Origin: DATBJJ01 sp963750915
GTDB lineage: Bacteria; Acidobacteriota; Vicinamibacteria; Vicinamibacterales; 2-12-FULL-66-21
Assembly (NCBI GenBank): GCA_963750915.1
Contig: CAVVSF010000005.1
Coordinates: 310,001 to 374,000, forward strand
Direction of reading: 5' to 3'
DNA: 64,000 bases
Within the stretch, counting starts at the first letter, position 1; each line of letters opens with the position of its first letter. This document shows, piece by piece, positions 37,248 through 48,609 of the stretch. The notes below the pieces were generated by a model. The model saw only the letters and a program-made list of their open reading frames with translations. It searched no databases and was not told the origin of the DNA. Position numbers and translations under genes: made by a program.

Positions 37248-39911
37248 ATGGCACAAACCGAACAACAGGACAATCAGCAGCCGGTGGCCGCCGACAACGC
37301 AGCTCCAGAGGGGTCGCAGCCGGCGCACGACACCAGCGGCAACGGCTCGGGTGGACTCGCGGCCGGCGCGGTCGAGGATTACGGCGCTGACAAGATCAAG
37401 GTCCTCGAAGGCCTCGAGGCGGTGCGCAAGCGCCCGGCGATGTATATCGGCTCGACCGGGGCGCAGGGGCTGCATCATCTCGTCTACGAGGTCGTCGACA
37501 ACTCGATCGACGAGGCGCTGGCCGGGTTCTGCGACCAGGTCAGCGTCACGCTGCACATCGACAACTCGGTGACCGTCGTCGACAACGGCCGTGGCATTCC
37601 CGTCGATCAGCACACCAGCGGCCGGTCGGCGGCGGAAGTCGTGCTCACCGTGCTGCACGCCGGCGGCAAGTTCGACAACGACAGCTACAAGGTTTCGGGC
37701 GGCCTGCACGGCGTCGGCATCTCCGTCGTCAACGCCTTGTCGGAGACCCTCGATCTCGAGATCTGGCGCAACGGCGAGGTTCACACCCAGTCGTACCACC
37801 GCGGCGCGCCGGCGAGCCCGCTCGAGAACACCGGTACCACGAAGAAGCGTGGCACGAAGGTCACGTTCAAGCCCGACGCGCAGATTTTCGAGACCATCGA
37901 CTTCAGCTTCGACACGCTGGCGCAGCGCCTGCGCGAGCTCGCCTTCCTCAACGGCGGCGTCACCATCACGATCGACGACGAGCGTGACGGCAAGAGCCAC
38001 AAGTTCCTCTACGAGGGCGGCATCAACTCGTTCGTCAGCTTCCTGAACCAGAACAAGGCGGTCGTCAACGACAAGCCGATTCACATGCGCGGCGAGCGCG
38101 AGGGCATCGACGTCGAGATCGCGCTGCAGTGGAACGACGGCTACACCGAGACGGTGTATACCTTCGCCAACAACATCAACACGCACGAAGGCGGCACCCA
38201 CCTCTCGGGCTTCCGGTCGGCGCTGACGCGGACGATCAACGCCTACGCCGGCAAGAACAACATGGCGAAGGATCTCAAGGACGCCAACATCAGCGGCGAC
38301 GACATCCGTGAAGGCCTGACCGCCGTCATCAGCGTCAAGATTCCGCGGCCGCAGTTCGAAGGGCAGACGAAGACCAAGCTCGGCAACACCGAGGTCAAGG
38401 GCATCGTCGAGACGATTCTCAACGACCGGCTCGGCGCCTACCTCGAGGAAAACCCGACGGTCGCCAAGCGCGTGATCAGCAAGGCAGTCGATGCCGCCCG
38501 CGCCCGGGAAGCGGCGCGCAAGGCCCGCGACCTGGTGCGCCGGAAGGGCGCGCTCGACAGCAGCAGCCTGCCGGGCAAGCTCGCCGACTGCCAGGAACGC
38601 GACCCGTCGCTCTGTGAGATCTACATCGTCGAGGGTGAGTCGGCCGGCGGTTCGGCGAAGCAGGGGCGCGACCGGCGCTTCCAGGCGATCCTGCCGATCA
38701 AGGGCAAGATCCTCAACGTCGAGAAGGCGCGCTTCGACAAGATGCTGGGCAGCGACGAGATCAAGACGATGATCGCCGCCCTTGGGTGCGGAATCGGCGA
38801 GGAGGACTTCGACGAGAAGAAGCTCCGCTACCACCGCATCATCATCATGACCGACGCCGATGTCGACGGCTCGCACATCCGGACGCTGCTGCTGACGTTC
38901 TTCTACCGCCAGATGCGGCTCCTCGTCGACTCCGGGTTCATCTACATCGCGCAGCCGCCGCTCTTTCGCGCCAAGCGCGGCCGCAGCGAGTTCTTCATCC
39001 GCGACGAGCGTGAGATGGAGAAGTGGCTGATCCGGCGCGCCGCCGAATCGCGCGTCCTGGTGCTGGGCAATGGCGAGCAGTTTACCGGCGCCGAGCTCGA
39101 GAGCAAGCTCGAACAGCTGATGTCGTTCCGCAAGCTGCTGCAGATTATCGAGCGCCGCGGTCCGACCCGCGACGTCGTCCTCGCGCTGCTCGATCGCGAC
39201 GCGAAAGACAAGGCGTTCTTCGCCGATCAGGAGAAGGTCCAGGCGCTTGCCGACTCGTTGAATACGGCGATGCGGATGGGCAGCGTCCAGCCGGACGAGG
39301 AACACCAGGCGCACAGCCTGCTGATCGAGGACCGCAGCGGCGGCTATCCGCGCCACCATCGCATCGATCTCGACTTCGTGACCACGAGCGAGTTCCGGGC
39401 GCTGGCGACCGCCTACCAGCACGTCAAGGAAATCAGCGGCCAGATGACCGTCAGGACCGCAGCAGCGCAGGACGCCGCCGCCGCGACTACCGACGAAGCG
39501 GCAGAATCCGGCGCCACGGCCAACGCCACGGCGATCGGCGGCGCGCCGCTCGACGAGGCGACGCGCCTTGCCGCCGAGGTCAAGAACATCGACGCCAGCG
39601 CCCTGCCCAGGGCGACGAAGGGCAAGGATGCCGAAGTCCGGATCGAAACGCTCGACGAGCTCGTCGAGTTCTTCGTCGCCGCCGGCAAGAAGGGCTTCGA
39701 GATCAACCGCTACAAGGGCCTTGGCGAGATGAACCCGGACACGCTCTGGGAAACCACGATGGATCCCGAGAAGCGCACGCTGCTCCAGGTCAAGGCCGAA
39801 GACCACATGGAAGCCGACCTGATGTTCACGACGCTGATGGGCGACCAGGTCGAGCCACGCCGCAAGTTCATCGAAGACAACGCGCTTGATGTGAAGAACC
39901 TGGATATTTGA
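37248..39911 (+). CDS. gyrB: DNA gyrase subunit B
   Basis: This 887-residue protein has an N-terminal low-complexity extension of about 45 residues before DKIKVLEGLEAVRKRPAMYI. GHKL ATPase motifs include VDNSIDEALAG and GGLHGVGISVVNALS. The Toprim core is IVEGESAGGSAKQGRDRRFQ with EGESAGG and DADVDGSHI. The C-terminal tail ends EPRRKFIEDNALDVKNLDI. Between them an Ala/Thr/Asp-rich insertion (about residues 735-800) is likely disordered. It is paired with gyrA across a repeat-bearing gap. Confidence 0.98.
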   Translation: MAQTEQQDNQQPVAADNAAPEGSQPAHDTSGNGSGGLAAGAVEDYGADKIKVLEGLEAVRKRPAMYIGSTGAQGLHHLVYEVVDNSIDEALAGFCDQVSVTLHIDNSVTVVDNGRGIPVDQHTSGRSAAEVVLTVLHAGGKFDNDSYKVSGGLHGVGISVVNALSETLDLEIWRNGEVHTQSYHRGAPASPLENTGTTKKRGTKVTFKPDAQIFETIDFSFDTLAQRLRELAFLNGGVTITIDDERDGKSHKFLYEGGINSFVSFLNQNKAVVNDKPIHMRGEREGIDVEIALQWNDGYTETVYTFANNINTHEGGTHLSGFRSALTRTINAYAGKNNMAKDLKDANISGDDIREGLTAVISVKIPRPQFEGQTKTKLGNTEVKGIVETILNDRLGAYLEENPTVAKRVISKAVDAARAREAARKARDLVRRKGALDSSSLPGKLADCQERDPSLCEIYIVEGESAGGSAKQGRDRRFQAILPIKGKILNVEKARFDKMLGSDEIKTMIAALGCGIGEEDFDEKKLRYHRIIIMTDADVDGSHIRTLLLTFFYRQMRLLVDSGFIYIAQPPLFRAKRGRSEFFIRDEREMEKWLIRRAAESRVLVLGNGEQFTGAELESKLEQLMSFRKLLQIIERRGPTRDVVLALLDRDAKDKAFFADQEKVQALADSLNTAMRMGSVQPDEEHQAHSLLIEDRSGGYPRHHRIDLDFVTTSEFRALATAYQHVKEISGQMTVRTAAAQDAAAATTDEAAESGATANATAIGGAPLDEATRLAAEVKNIDASALPRATKGKDAEVRIETLDELVEFFVAAGKKGFEINRYKGLGEMNPDTLWETTMDPEKRTLLQVKAEDHMEADLMFTTLMGDQVEPRRKFIEDNALDVKNLDI

Positions 39912-40014
39912 GCGGCTCAAGGCTCAGGACTCAGGGCTCAGGAGGGCTCAGGGCCGTCGAGCCTTGAGTCCCCCTGCGCCTTGAGCCCTGAGCCCTGAGC
40001 CGACACGATTCACC
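39912..40014. repeat. inverted GGCTCA/TGAGCC heptamers between gyrB and gyrA
   Basis: The left arm (about 39915-39943) is built from GGCTCA and CAGGACTCA units and the right arm (about 39979-40002) from TGAGCCC units. They can pair over roughly 20-25 bases. It may separate translation or RNA levels of the two gyrase subunits. Confidence 0.8.
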
Positions 40015-42543
<2,529 letters not shown>

Positions 42544-42562
42544 GGCGGGCTTCAGCCCCGCC
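42544..42562. terminator. hairpin between gyrA and pcrA
   Basis: GGCGGG (42544-42549) and CCCGCC (42557-42562) form a 6-bp stem with the loop CTTCAGC, right after the gyrA stop and convergent on pcrA. There is no T run, so it may be a factor-dependent or blocking hairpin. A similar TAG-linked hairpin lies after leuD. Confidence 0.45.
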
Positions 42563-42574
42563 TCGATCAGTCCC

Positions 42575-44854
42575 TTAGGCCAGCTCGAGCTTTGCGTATT
42601 TCGACAGCAGCTTCTTCACGCCGACCGAGGCGAAGCGCACGGTCACCTTCAGATCGTCGTTGTGCTCTTCGACCGCGACCACGGTGCCGACGCCGAACTG
42701 CGGGTGGCGCACGCGCGTGCCGCTGCGCAGGCCGGTCACCGACTGATCCTCGTGGGCGTAGTCGTACGACGCCTCTTCCTTCACCCGCCGGCCTTTCTGG
42801 CTGTACGGATTGGTGCGGAAGTTATAGTGGTTGTGGCCGTAGCTCCCGCCCTGGAACGCGCTCGTCCAGGTCGGCGCGATGCGCTCGACGAGCTCGGCCG
42901 GGATCTCGTCGAGGAACCGCGACGGCTCCGTCGACTGGTACTCGCCGAAGACACGCCGCCGCGCCGCGCTCGTGAGCACGAGGTTGGACTGCGCCCGTGT
43001 CATCCCGACGTAGCAGAGGCGCCGCTCCTCCTCGATGTCGTCTTCGTCTTCGCCGGCTCGGGCGTGGGGAAACAGCCCTTCTTCGAGCCCGGCGATGATG
43101 ACGAGCGGGAACTCCAGCCCCTTGGCGGCGTGCATGGTCATCATCCAGACCCTGGCTTCGCGGCTTCCGGACTCCTCGTCGGCCTCCGAGAGCAGCGACA
43201 GCCGGTCGACGAAGCCGCCGAGCGATGCCTCGGCTTCCCGCGCCTCGTAATCCCGCGCCGCCGACACGAGCTCCATCAGGTTCTCGATGCGCTCGTTGGC
43301 TTCCTCGCTGTTCTCGTCGCGCAGCGCCTTGAGGTAGCCGGTCTGGTCGAGCATCTTGCCGAGCACGACCGAGACCGTGTCTTCCCGCGCCACCTGCGCC
43401 AGGCTCGCGAGCATGTCCCTGAAGCCGCGCAAAGCCGATGTCGCCCGCGCCGGCAGCCTGCTCTCGTCGACGGCATGCGTCAGCTTCGACCAGAGCGAGC
43501 GCGCCGAGGCGACCTCCGCGAGTCCGATCGCGAGCAGCGGCGGTGCATCCATGCGCACCGCCTCGGGATCGATCGCCTGCAGCCCGTCCATCACACCCTT
43601 GCCGACGCCGCGAGCCGGCACGTTGATGACGCGGCGCAGGCTGACGTCGTCGTGCGGGTTGATGATGAGCTTGAGGTAGGCGAGCGAGTCCTTGATCTCC
43701 TTGCGTTCGTAGAAGCGGACGCCGCCGATGATCTTGTAGGGAATGCTCTCGCGCATCAGCGAGTCTTCAATCGCCCGCGACTGCGAGTTGATGCGGTAGA
43801 GCACCGCCTTCATGTTTCCGACGCCGTCGACCTGCTCGGCGCGCGCCTGCTTGATCGTCCGGACGATGAAGTCCGCCTCTTCGAGCTCGTCGTTGCCGCG
43901 GTAGGAGATGATCTTCGCGCCGCCGGCACGATCGGTCCACAGCCGCTTCTCCTTGCGGTTGCGGTTCTGGCTGATCACGGCGCTCGCGGCGTCGAGAATG
44001 ACCTGGGTCGAGCGGTAGTTCTGCTCGAGGCGAATCGTCTGAGCTTCGGGGAAGTCGTGCTCGAAGTCGAGGATGTTGCGCAGGTCTGCGCCGCGCCACT
44101 TGTAGATCGACTGGTCCGGATCGCCGACCACCGCGAGGTTGCGGTGCACCTCGGCCAGCCGCTTGATCAGCATGTACTGCGGCCGGTTCGTGTCCTGGTA
44201 CTCGTCGATCATGATGAAGCGGAACTTGTTCGAGTAGTAGCCCCGCACCTGTTCGGAGGTCTCGAACAGTTCGACCGTCTTCAGCAGCAGATCGTCGAAG
44301 TCGAGAGCGTTGGCATCGCGGAGCGCCGTGACATAGCGCTCGAAGATCCGCGCGATCTGCTCGTCGCGCAGGTTGTAGGAGCCGCGCAGCGAGTCGGGGC
44401 CCTCCATGCGGTTGCGGGCATGGCTGATGCGGGACAGCGCCTGCCGCGGCGGCACGAACTTGTCGTCGATGCCGAGCTCTTTCTCGATCTGCTTGACGAC
44501 GGCGACCTGGTCCGACGAGTCGTAGATGACGAAGTCGCGCGAGAGCCCGATCTTCGGCGCCTCGCGCCGCAACAGCCGGGCGCAGAGGGCGTGAAACGTC
44601 GACAGCCAGACGCCCTTCCCATCCTCGCCAATCAGCGCCTCGACCCGCTCCCGCATCTCGCCCGCGGCCTTGTTCGTGAAGGTCACCGCCAGCACCTCGT
44701 CGGGCCGGGCGTGGCCGTCGCCGATGAGATAAGCGATGCGATACGTGATGACGCGCGTCTTCCCCGACCCGGCGCCGGCGAGGATGAGCAGCGGCCCATC
44801 GCGATGAAGCACGGCTTCGCGTTGTTCGGGGTTCAGCTTGGAGAGGAAGTCCAT
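42575..44854 (-). CDS. pcrA: ATP-dependent 3'-5' DNA helicase, PcrA/UvrD type
   Basis: This 759-residue superfamily 1A helicase begins FLSKLNPEQREAVLHRDGPL. It has Walker A LILAGAGSGKTRVITYRIA, motif II MIDEYQDTNRPQY, motif III GDPDQSIYKWRGAD, IRLEQNYRST and motif VI VGMTRAQSNL. The C-terminal segment includes the Tudor-like HPQFGVGTVVAVEEHNDDLK domain. It lies convergent to gyrA. Confidence 0.96.
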   Translation of the reverse strand: MDFLSKLNPEQREAVLHRDGPLLILAGAGSGKTRVITYRIAYLIGDGHARPDEVLAVTFTNKAAGEMRERVEALIGEDGKGVWLSTFHALCARLLRREAPKIGLSRDFVIYDSSDQVAVVKQIEKELGIDDKFVPPRQALSRISHARNRMEGPDSLRGSYNLRDEQIARIFERYVTALRDANALDFDDLLLKTVELFETSEQVRGYYSNKFRFIMIDEYQDTNRPQYMLIKRLAEVHRNLAVVGDPDQSIYKWRGADLRNILDFEHDFPEAQTIRLEQNYRSTQVILDAASAVISQNRNRKEKRLWTDRAGGAKIISYRGNDELEEADFIVRTIKQARAEQVDGVGNMKAVLYRINSQSRAIEDSLMRESIPYKIIGGVRFYERKEIKDSLAYLKLIINPHDDVSLRRVINVPARGVGKGVMDGLQAIDPEAVRMDAPPLLAIGLAEVASARSLWSKLTHAVDESRLPARATSALRGFRDMLASLAQVAREDTVSVVLGKMLDQTGYLKALRDENSEEANERIENLMELVSAARDYEAREAEASLGGFVDRLSLLSEADEESGSREARVWMMTMHAAKGLEFPLVIIAGLEEGLFPHARAGEDEDDIEEERRLCYVGMTRAQSNLVLTSAARRRVFGEYQSTEPSRFLDEIPAELVERIAPTWTSAFQGGSYGHNHYNFRTNPYSQKGRRVKEEASYDYAHEDQSVTGLRSGTRVRHPQFGVGTVVAVEEHNDDLKVTVRFASVGVKKLLSKYAKLELA

Positions 44855-44877
44855 TGGGGGGTCAGGTGATTATAGCT

Positions 44878-44945
44878 GCCGGTTGTGCGGTTGTGCGGTC
44901 GTCCGGTTGCGCGGTTGTGCGGGTGGTTCGGTCGTCCGCACGGCG
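44878..44945. repeat. CGGTTGTG octamer tract
   Basis: Units CGGTTGTG, CGGTCGTC and CGGTTGCG repeat with period 8 just upstream of pcrA on its minus-strand leader. A partner tract in the other orientation, built of CCGGACAACCGGGCGACCG-like units, lies at 45500-45555. The two flank the four-helix-bundle gene. Confidence 0.65.
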
Positions 44946-44984
44946 ATCGACGACCGACACTCGACACCTCAGTTGATCGCGCGG

Positions 44985-45374
44985 TTACGGTCGCTTCTGT
45001 TCCTTGATTGCGCGGAGGGCCCGCAGCAGGCCATGAAGGAGCTGGCGCGTGCGTTCCAGCTTTCTGCTCACACTTTGAATCGCCGGCTCGTCGACCATTC
45101 GAAGGCGTTGCGCCACGTCGACTTGAGTCTCCAGCTCCGCGAGTGAACCGAGCGCAATCCGAACGTGCCGCCGATACATCTTCGGCAAGGTTCTGAAGGC
45201 GTGTCCTTCGGCAACGTTGCTTGGCACGGACACGACCGCGCGTCGCATCTGTGCCGACAGTTCGAACCGCTCAGTTGCCGGAAGCTCCTCGACCAGCTGA
45301 TAGATGGAGACGACGAGTTCCATTCCCGCCTGCCAGGCGTCGAGGTCCCTGAAGCTGCGAATGCGCTCGTTCAT
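44985..45374 (-). CDS. four-helix-bundle protein (23S rRNA IVS/S23-like family)
   Basis: This 129-residue protein opens IRSFRDLDAWQAGMELVVSIY and has SAQMRRAVVSVPSNVAEGHA, the signature of the TIGR02436 four-helix-bundle family. Homologues often sit in 23S rRNA intervening sequences or occur as solitary genes. Function is unknown. It is isolated here and flanked by octamer repeats. Confidence 0.9.
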   Translation of the reverse strand: MNERIRSFRDLDAWQAGMELVVSIYQLVEELPATERFELSAQMRRAVVSVPSNVAEGHAFRTLPKMYRRHVRIALGSLAELETQVDVAQRLRMVDEPAIQSVSRKLERTRQLLHGLLRALRAIKEQKRP

Positions 45375-45578
45375 GTGCCGAGTACCTCACTTTCTGCAAC
45401 AGCCAGATCGGTGTGAGTGTGCGTTATCTGCCAACAACCGGCGGAACCGCAGGATCTGAGCGTGTGCCCTGATCTCCGTCGCAACGAAGAGGCCATGCGG
45501 ACAACGGCCAACCGCACGACCGGCCAACCGGACAACCGGGCGACCGAATCACCCGACTGCGTAGTACCATCCTTGGTT

Positions 45579-46991
45579 ATGCCCGGCTCCACCCTTCTAC
45601 AGAAAGTCTGGGACGCTCACACCGTCCGCAAGCTTCCCAACGGCCAGACCCAGCTGTTCGTCGGTCTGCACCTCGTGCATGAGGTGACGAGCCCGCAGGC
45701 GTTCGACATGCTGCGGGCGCGCGGGTGGAAGGTGCGGTATCCGTCGCGGACGATCGCGACGGTCGACCACATCGTGCCGACGCGCGATCAGCGGCGGCCG
45801 TTCGTCGACGTGATGGCGGAGGACATGCTGTCGGCGCTCGAGCGCAACTGCCGCGAGGCCGGCGTCACCCTGCTCAACCTCGACAGCGGCTCGCAGGGCA
45901 TCGTCCATGTAATCGGTCCCGAGCTCGGGCTGACCCAGCCGGGGATGACGATCGCCTGCGGCGACAGCCACACCTCGACGCATGGCGCGTTCGGCGCGGT
46001 CGCCTTCGGCATCGGGACGTCGCAGGTACGGGACGTCCTGGCGTCGCAGTGCCTGGCGCTCGAGCCGTTGAAGGTGCGGCGGATCCTCGTCACCGGCAGG
46101 CTCGCGGCGGGTGTTTACGCGAAGGACATCATCCTCGAGATCATCCGGCGGCTCGGCGTCAACGGCGGCGTCGGCTTCGCCTACGAGTACGCTGGCGACG
46201 CGATCGAGCACCTGTCGATGGACGAGCGGATGACGATCTGCAACATGTCGATCGAAGGCGGCGCTCGTGTCGGCTACGTCAACCCGGACAAGACGACGTT
46301 CGAGTACCTGCGCGGCCGCCGGTTCGCGCCCCAGGGCGACGACTTCGACCGCGCCGCGGCGTGGTGGGCGAGCATGGCCTCCGATCCGGGCACGAGCTAC
46401 GACGACGAGGTGTCGCTCGACGCCGCCGCGATCCGGCCGACGGTGACCTGGGGGATCAATCCGGGGCAGTCGGTCTACGTCGACGAGCGGCTGCCGCGGC
46501 CGTCGGAGATCGAGCCGGCGGGGCGCGAATCGCTGACCGAGGCGCTCGACTTCATGGGGTTCCACGGCGGCGATCCGATCAAGGGCACGCGCATCGACGT
46601 CGCGTTCGTCGGATCGTGCACGAACGCTCGGCTGTCGGACCTGCGCGAAGCGGCGCGGATCGTCCGCGGCCACCACGTCGCGCCGCACGTCAAGGCGCTG
46701 GTCGTGCCGGGATCGCAGGGCGTGCGGGCGGCGGCCGAACGCGAAGGGCTCGACCGCGTGTTCACTGACGCCGGTTTCGACTGGCGCGGCGCCGGCTGTT
46801 CGATGTGCCTGGCGATGAACCAGGATCGCCTCGAGGGCGAGCAGGTCTGCGCCTCGTCATCGAACCGCAATTTCAAGGGGCGGCAGGGCAGCCCAACGGG
46901 ACGCACGCTGCTCATGAGCCCGGCGATGGTGGCGGCGGCGGCGCTGGCAGGGGAAGTCGTCGACGTGCGGGAGATGACCAATGGCCGTTGA
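45579..46991 (+). CDS. leuC: 3-isopropylmalate dehydratase large subunit
   Basis: This 470-residue aconitase-superfamily enzyme isomerises 2-isopropylmalate to 3-isopropylmalate. Start MPGSTLLQKVWDAHTVRK at 45579; the frame upstream is repeat-encoded. Iron-sulfur cysteines lie in FVGSCTNARLSDLREAA and GCSMCLAMNQDRL. Other motifs are GDSHTSTHGAFGAVAFGIGT and SSNRNFKGRQGSP. It overlaps leuD. Confidence 0.96.
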   Translation: MPGSTLLQKVWDAHTVRKLPNGQTQLFVGLHLVHEVTSPQAFDMLRARGWKVRYPSRTIATVDHIVPTRDQRRPFVDVMAEDMLSALERNCREAGVTLLNLDSGSQGIVHVIGPELGLTQPGMTIACGDSHTSTHGAFGAVAFGIGTSQVRDVLASQCLALEPLKVRRILVTGRLAAGVYAKDIILEIIRRLGVNGGVGFAYEYAGDAIEHLSMDERMTICNMSIEGGARVGYVNPDKTTFEYLRGRRFAPQGDDFDRAAAWWASMASDPGTSYDDEVSLDAAAIRPTVTWGINPGQSVYVDERLPRPSEIEPAGRESLTEALDFMGFHGGDPIKGTRIDVAFVGSCTNARLSDLREAARIVRGHHVAPHVKALVVPGSQGVRAAAEREGLDRVFTDAGFDWRGAGCSMCLAMNQDRLEGEQVCASSSNRNFKGRQGSPTGRTLLMSPAMVAAAALAGEVVDVREMTNGR

Positions 46992-47595
46992 GCGGATTCG
47001 TCAGGTCTCGGGCACGGCGCTGCCGCTGCCGGGCGACAACATCGACACGGATCGCATCATCCCGGCGCGCTACCTGCGCTCGGTGTCGTTCGAAGGGCTG
47101 GAGCAGCACCTGTTCGCCGACGATCGCGTCCAGGTCGACGCGCAGGCGCCGGGGACCCACCCGTTCTCGAACCCCGCTTACGACGGCGCCGCGATCCTGA
47201 TCGTGAACGCCAACTTCGGCTGCGGCTCCTCGCGCGAGCACGCACCGCAGGCCATCCGCCGCCGCGGCATCCGTGCCATCGTCGGCGAGTCGTACTCGGA
47301 GATTTTCTTCGGCAACTCGGTGGCGCTCGGGCTTCCGTGCGTGAGCGTGGCGCCGGAAACGGCCGACACGCTGATCGAGATGGTCACCGCCAACCCGGCG
47401 CTCGACGTTGCGATCGACATCGCCGCCGGCACGGTGACGGCCGGCGGCCGCAGCTTCCCCATGACGCTTCCGTCCGCGGCGCGCGATGGATTCCTCGACG
47501 GCGGCTGGGACGCGACCGGCCTGCTCCTCGACAAGTACGAAGAAGTCGAAGCCGTCGCCGCGGCGCTGCCCTACGTCAGCGGCCGCTGGTCGTAG
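46981..47595 (+). CDS. leuD: 3-isopropylmalate dehydratase small subunit
   Basis: This 204-residue subunit has LPGDNIDTDRIIPARYLRSV and NFGCGSSREHAPQAIRRRGI, the substrate-recognition motifs. It overlaps leuC by 11 nt. With LeuC it forms the isomerase. A terminator-like hairpin follows. Confidence 0.96.
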   Translation: MAVERIRQVSGTALPLPGDNIDTDRIIPARYLRSVSFEGLEQHLFADDRVQVDAQAPGTHPFSNPAYDGAAILIVNANFGCGSSREHAPQAIRRRGIRAIVGESYSEIFFGNSVALGLPCVSVAPETADTLIEMVTANPALDVAIDIAAGTVTAGGRSFPMTLPSAARDGFLDGGWDATGLLLDKYEEVEAVAAALPYVSGRWS

Positions 47596-47605
47596 TCGCC
47601 CGTAG

Positions 47606-47625
47606 CGCGGAGCGTCAGCTCCGCG
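47606..47625. terminator. perfect 8-bp hairpin between leuD and lysR
   Basis: CGCGGAGC and GCTCCGCG pair perfectly around the tetraloop GTCA. It lies 10 nt after the leuD stop, convergent on the lysR gene and overlapping its last codons. It has no T tract. It could serve both genes, and it resembles the hairpin after gyrA. Confidence 0.6.
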
Positions 47626-48520
47626 ACCCAGGCTCGGGTTCCGGGCGCACCGAGGCGCGGACGACGGAGAGGAAGGCTTCGGCGGCGTGCGACTGCTCGC
47701 CGCGGCGGAAGACGAGGCGCACCTGCCGTTTCGCGCTCAGGCCAGGGACCTTGATCGCCACCAGCTGACCGCGCGCGATCTCCGTCAGGGCGCAGCGGCG
47801 CGGCAGCACGGCGACCCCCACACCCATTTCGACCGCGCGCTTGATGCCGTCGAGGCTCGGCAGCGCGACCTGGATATTGATCGGCGTATGCCGCCGCTCG
47901 TAGGCGCGGAGCACGCGATCGCGCGCCGGCGACGGATCGTTGTGGGCGATGACGGTCTGCTGCCCGACTTCCTCGATGGTGGCGCGGCGGCGGCCGGCGA
48001 GCGGATGCCCCGGGTGCGCCAGCATCACGAGCTCGTCGCCCCCGAGCGAGATCGACTGCAGGCCGCGGTCGACGGGCTGGAAGGTCAGGACGCCGAAATC
48101 CAGGTTGCGGGTGAGCAGCTCCGCGGCAATGGCCCGCGACCGGACCCGCCGAACCTCGACGATCGCCTGCGGATGGGCTTTGGCGAAGCTGTCGAGGAAG
48201 GGCAGCAGGCTGTGCACCGCCGCCTCGTTGGCGCCGATAATCACTCGACCGCGCCTGACCTGCTGCAGCTCCCTGACCGCCACTTCGGCGTCGGCGGCCA
48301 AGCTGAGGAGCCGGCTCGCATACTCCTGCAGCAGCCGCCCGGCCTCGGTCAGCGCGCCATTGCGGACCGAGCGGTCGAAGAGCCGATCCCCCAGCTCCTC
48401 CTCGAGCCGGCGGATGGCCTGGCTGACCGCGGGCTGGGTGCGGTGCAGCTTCTTTGCGGCGACCGAGAAACTGCGTTCGCTGGCAACCGTGACAAATGTG
48501 CCCAAATCCTGCAATTGCAC
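47615..48520 (-). CDS. LysR-type transcriptional regulator
   Basis: This 301-residue regulator starts with GTG at 48520: LQDLGTFVTVASERSFSVAA, then KKLHRTQPAVSQAIRRLEEE in the winged helix-turn-helix. The effector domain has GVLTFQPVDRGLQSISLGGDE. A TATAAT lies 6 nt upstream of the GTG, so the mRNA is probably leaderless. It is divergent from leuA and adjacent to leuCD, so it likely controls leucine biosynthesis, with a pathway intermediate as coinducer by analogy with LeuO/IlvR-type regulators. Confidence 0.9.
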   Translation of the reverse strand: MQLQDLGTFVTVASERSFSVAAKKLHRTQPAVSQAIRRLEEELGDRLFDRSVRNGALTEAGRLLQEYASRLLSLAADAEVAVRELQQVRRGRVIIGANEAAVHSLLPFLDSFAKAHPQAIVEVRRVRSRAIAAELLTRNLDFGVLTFQPVDRGLQSISLGGDELVMLAHPGHPLAGRRRATIEEVGQQTVIAHNDPSPARDRVLRAYERRHTPINIQVALPSLDGIKRAVEMGVGVAVLPRRCALTEIARGQLVAIKVPGLSAKRQVRLVFRRGEQSHAAEAFLSVVRASVRPEPEPGSRS

Positions 48521-48609
48521 GGCAGGATTATAATGGGGAGTTATTTAAACCAAGTAAGTATAAATTGGACAGCATTTCGGCTCGGGGGTACAACGTACCG
48601 GGGCAACTT
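48521..48609. promoter_or_regulatory. divergent lysR/leuA promoter region
   Basis: ATTATAAT at 48527-48534 supplies a -10-like hexamer on both strands. On the minus strand it is 6 nt from the lysR start. For leuA, a second AT-rich stretch AAGTATAAATTGGA lies at 48555-48568. GGGGTACAACGTACCGG at 48586-48602 is a palindrome (GGTAC-AAC-GTACC) just upstream of the leuA start and could be an operator. Confidence 0.55.

Noticed and set aside
37239..39920. 893-residue open frame antisense to gyrB
   Set aside because: Complementary shadow of gyrB in GC-rich DNA; no homologous motifs and no start context.
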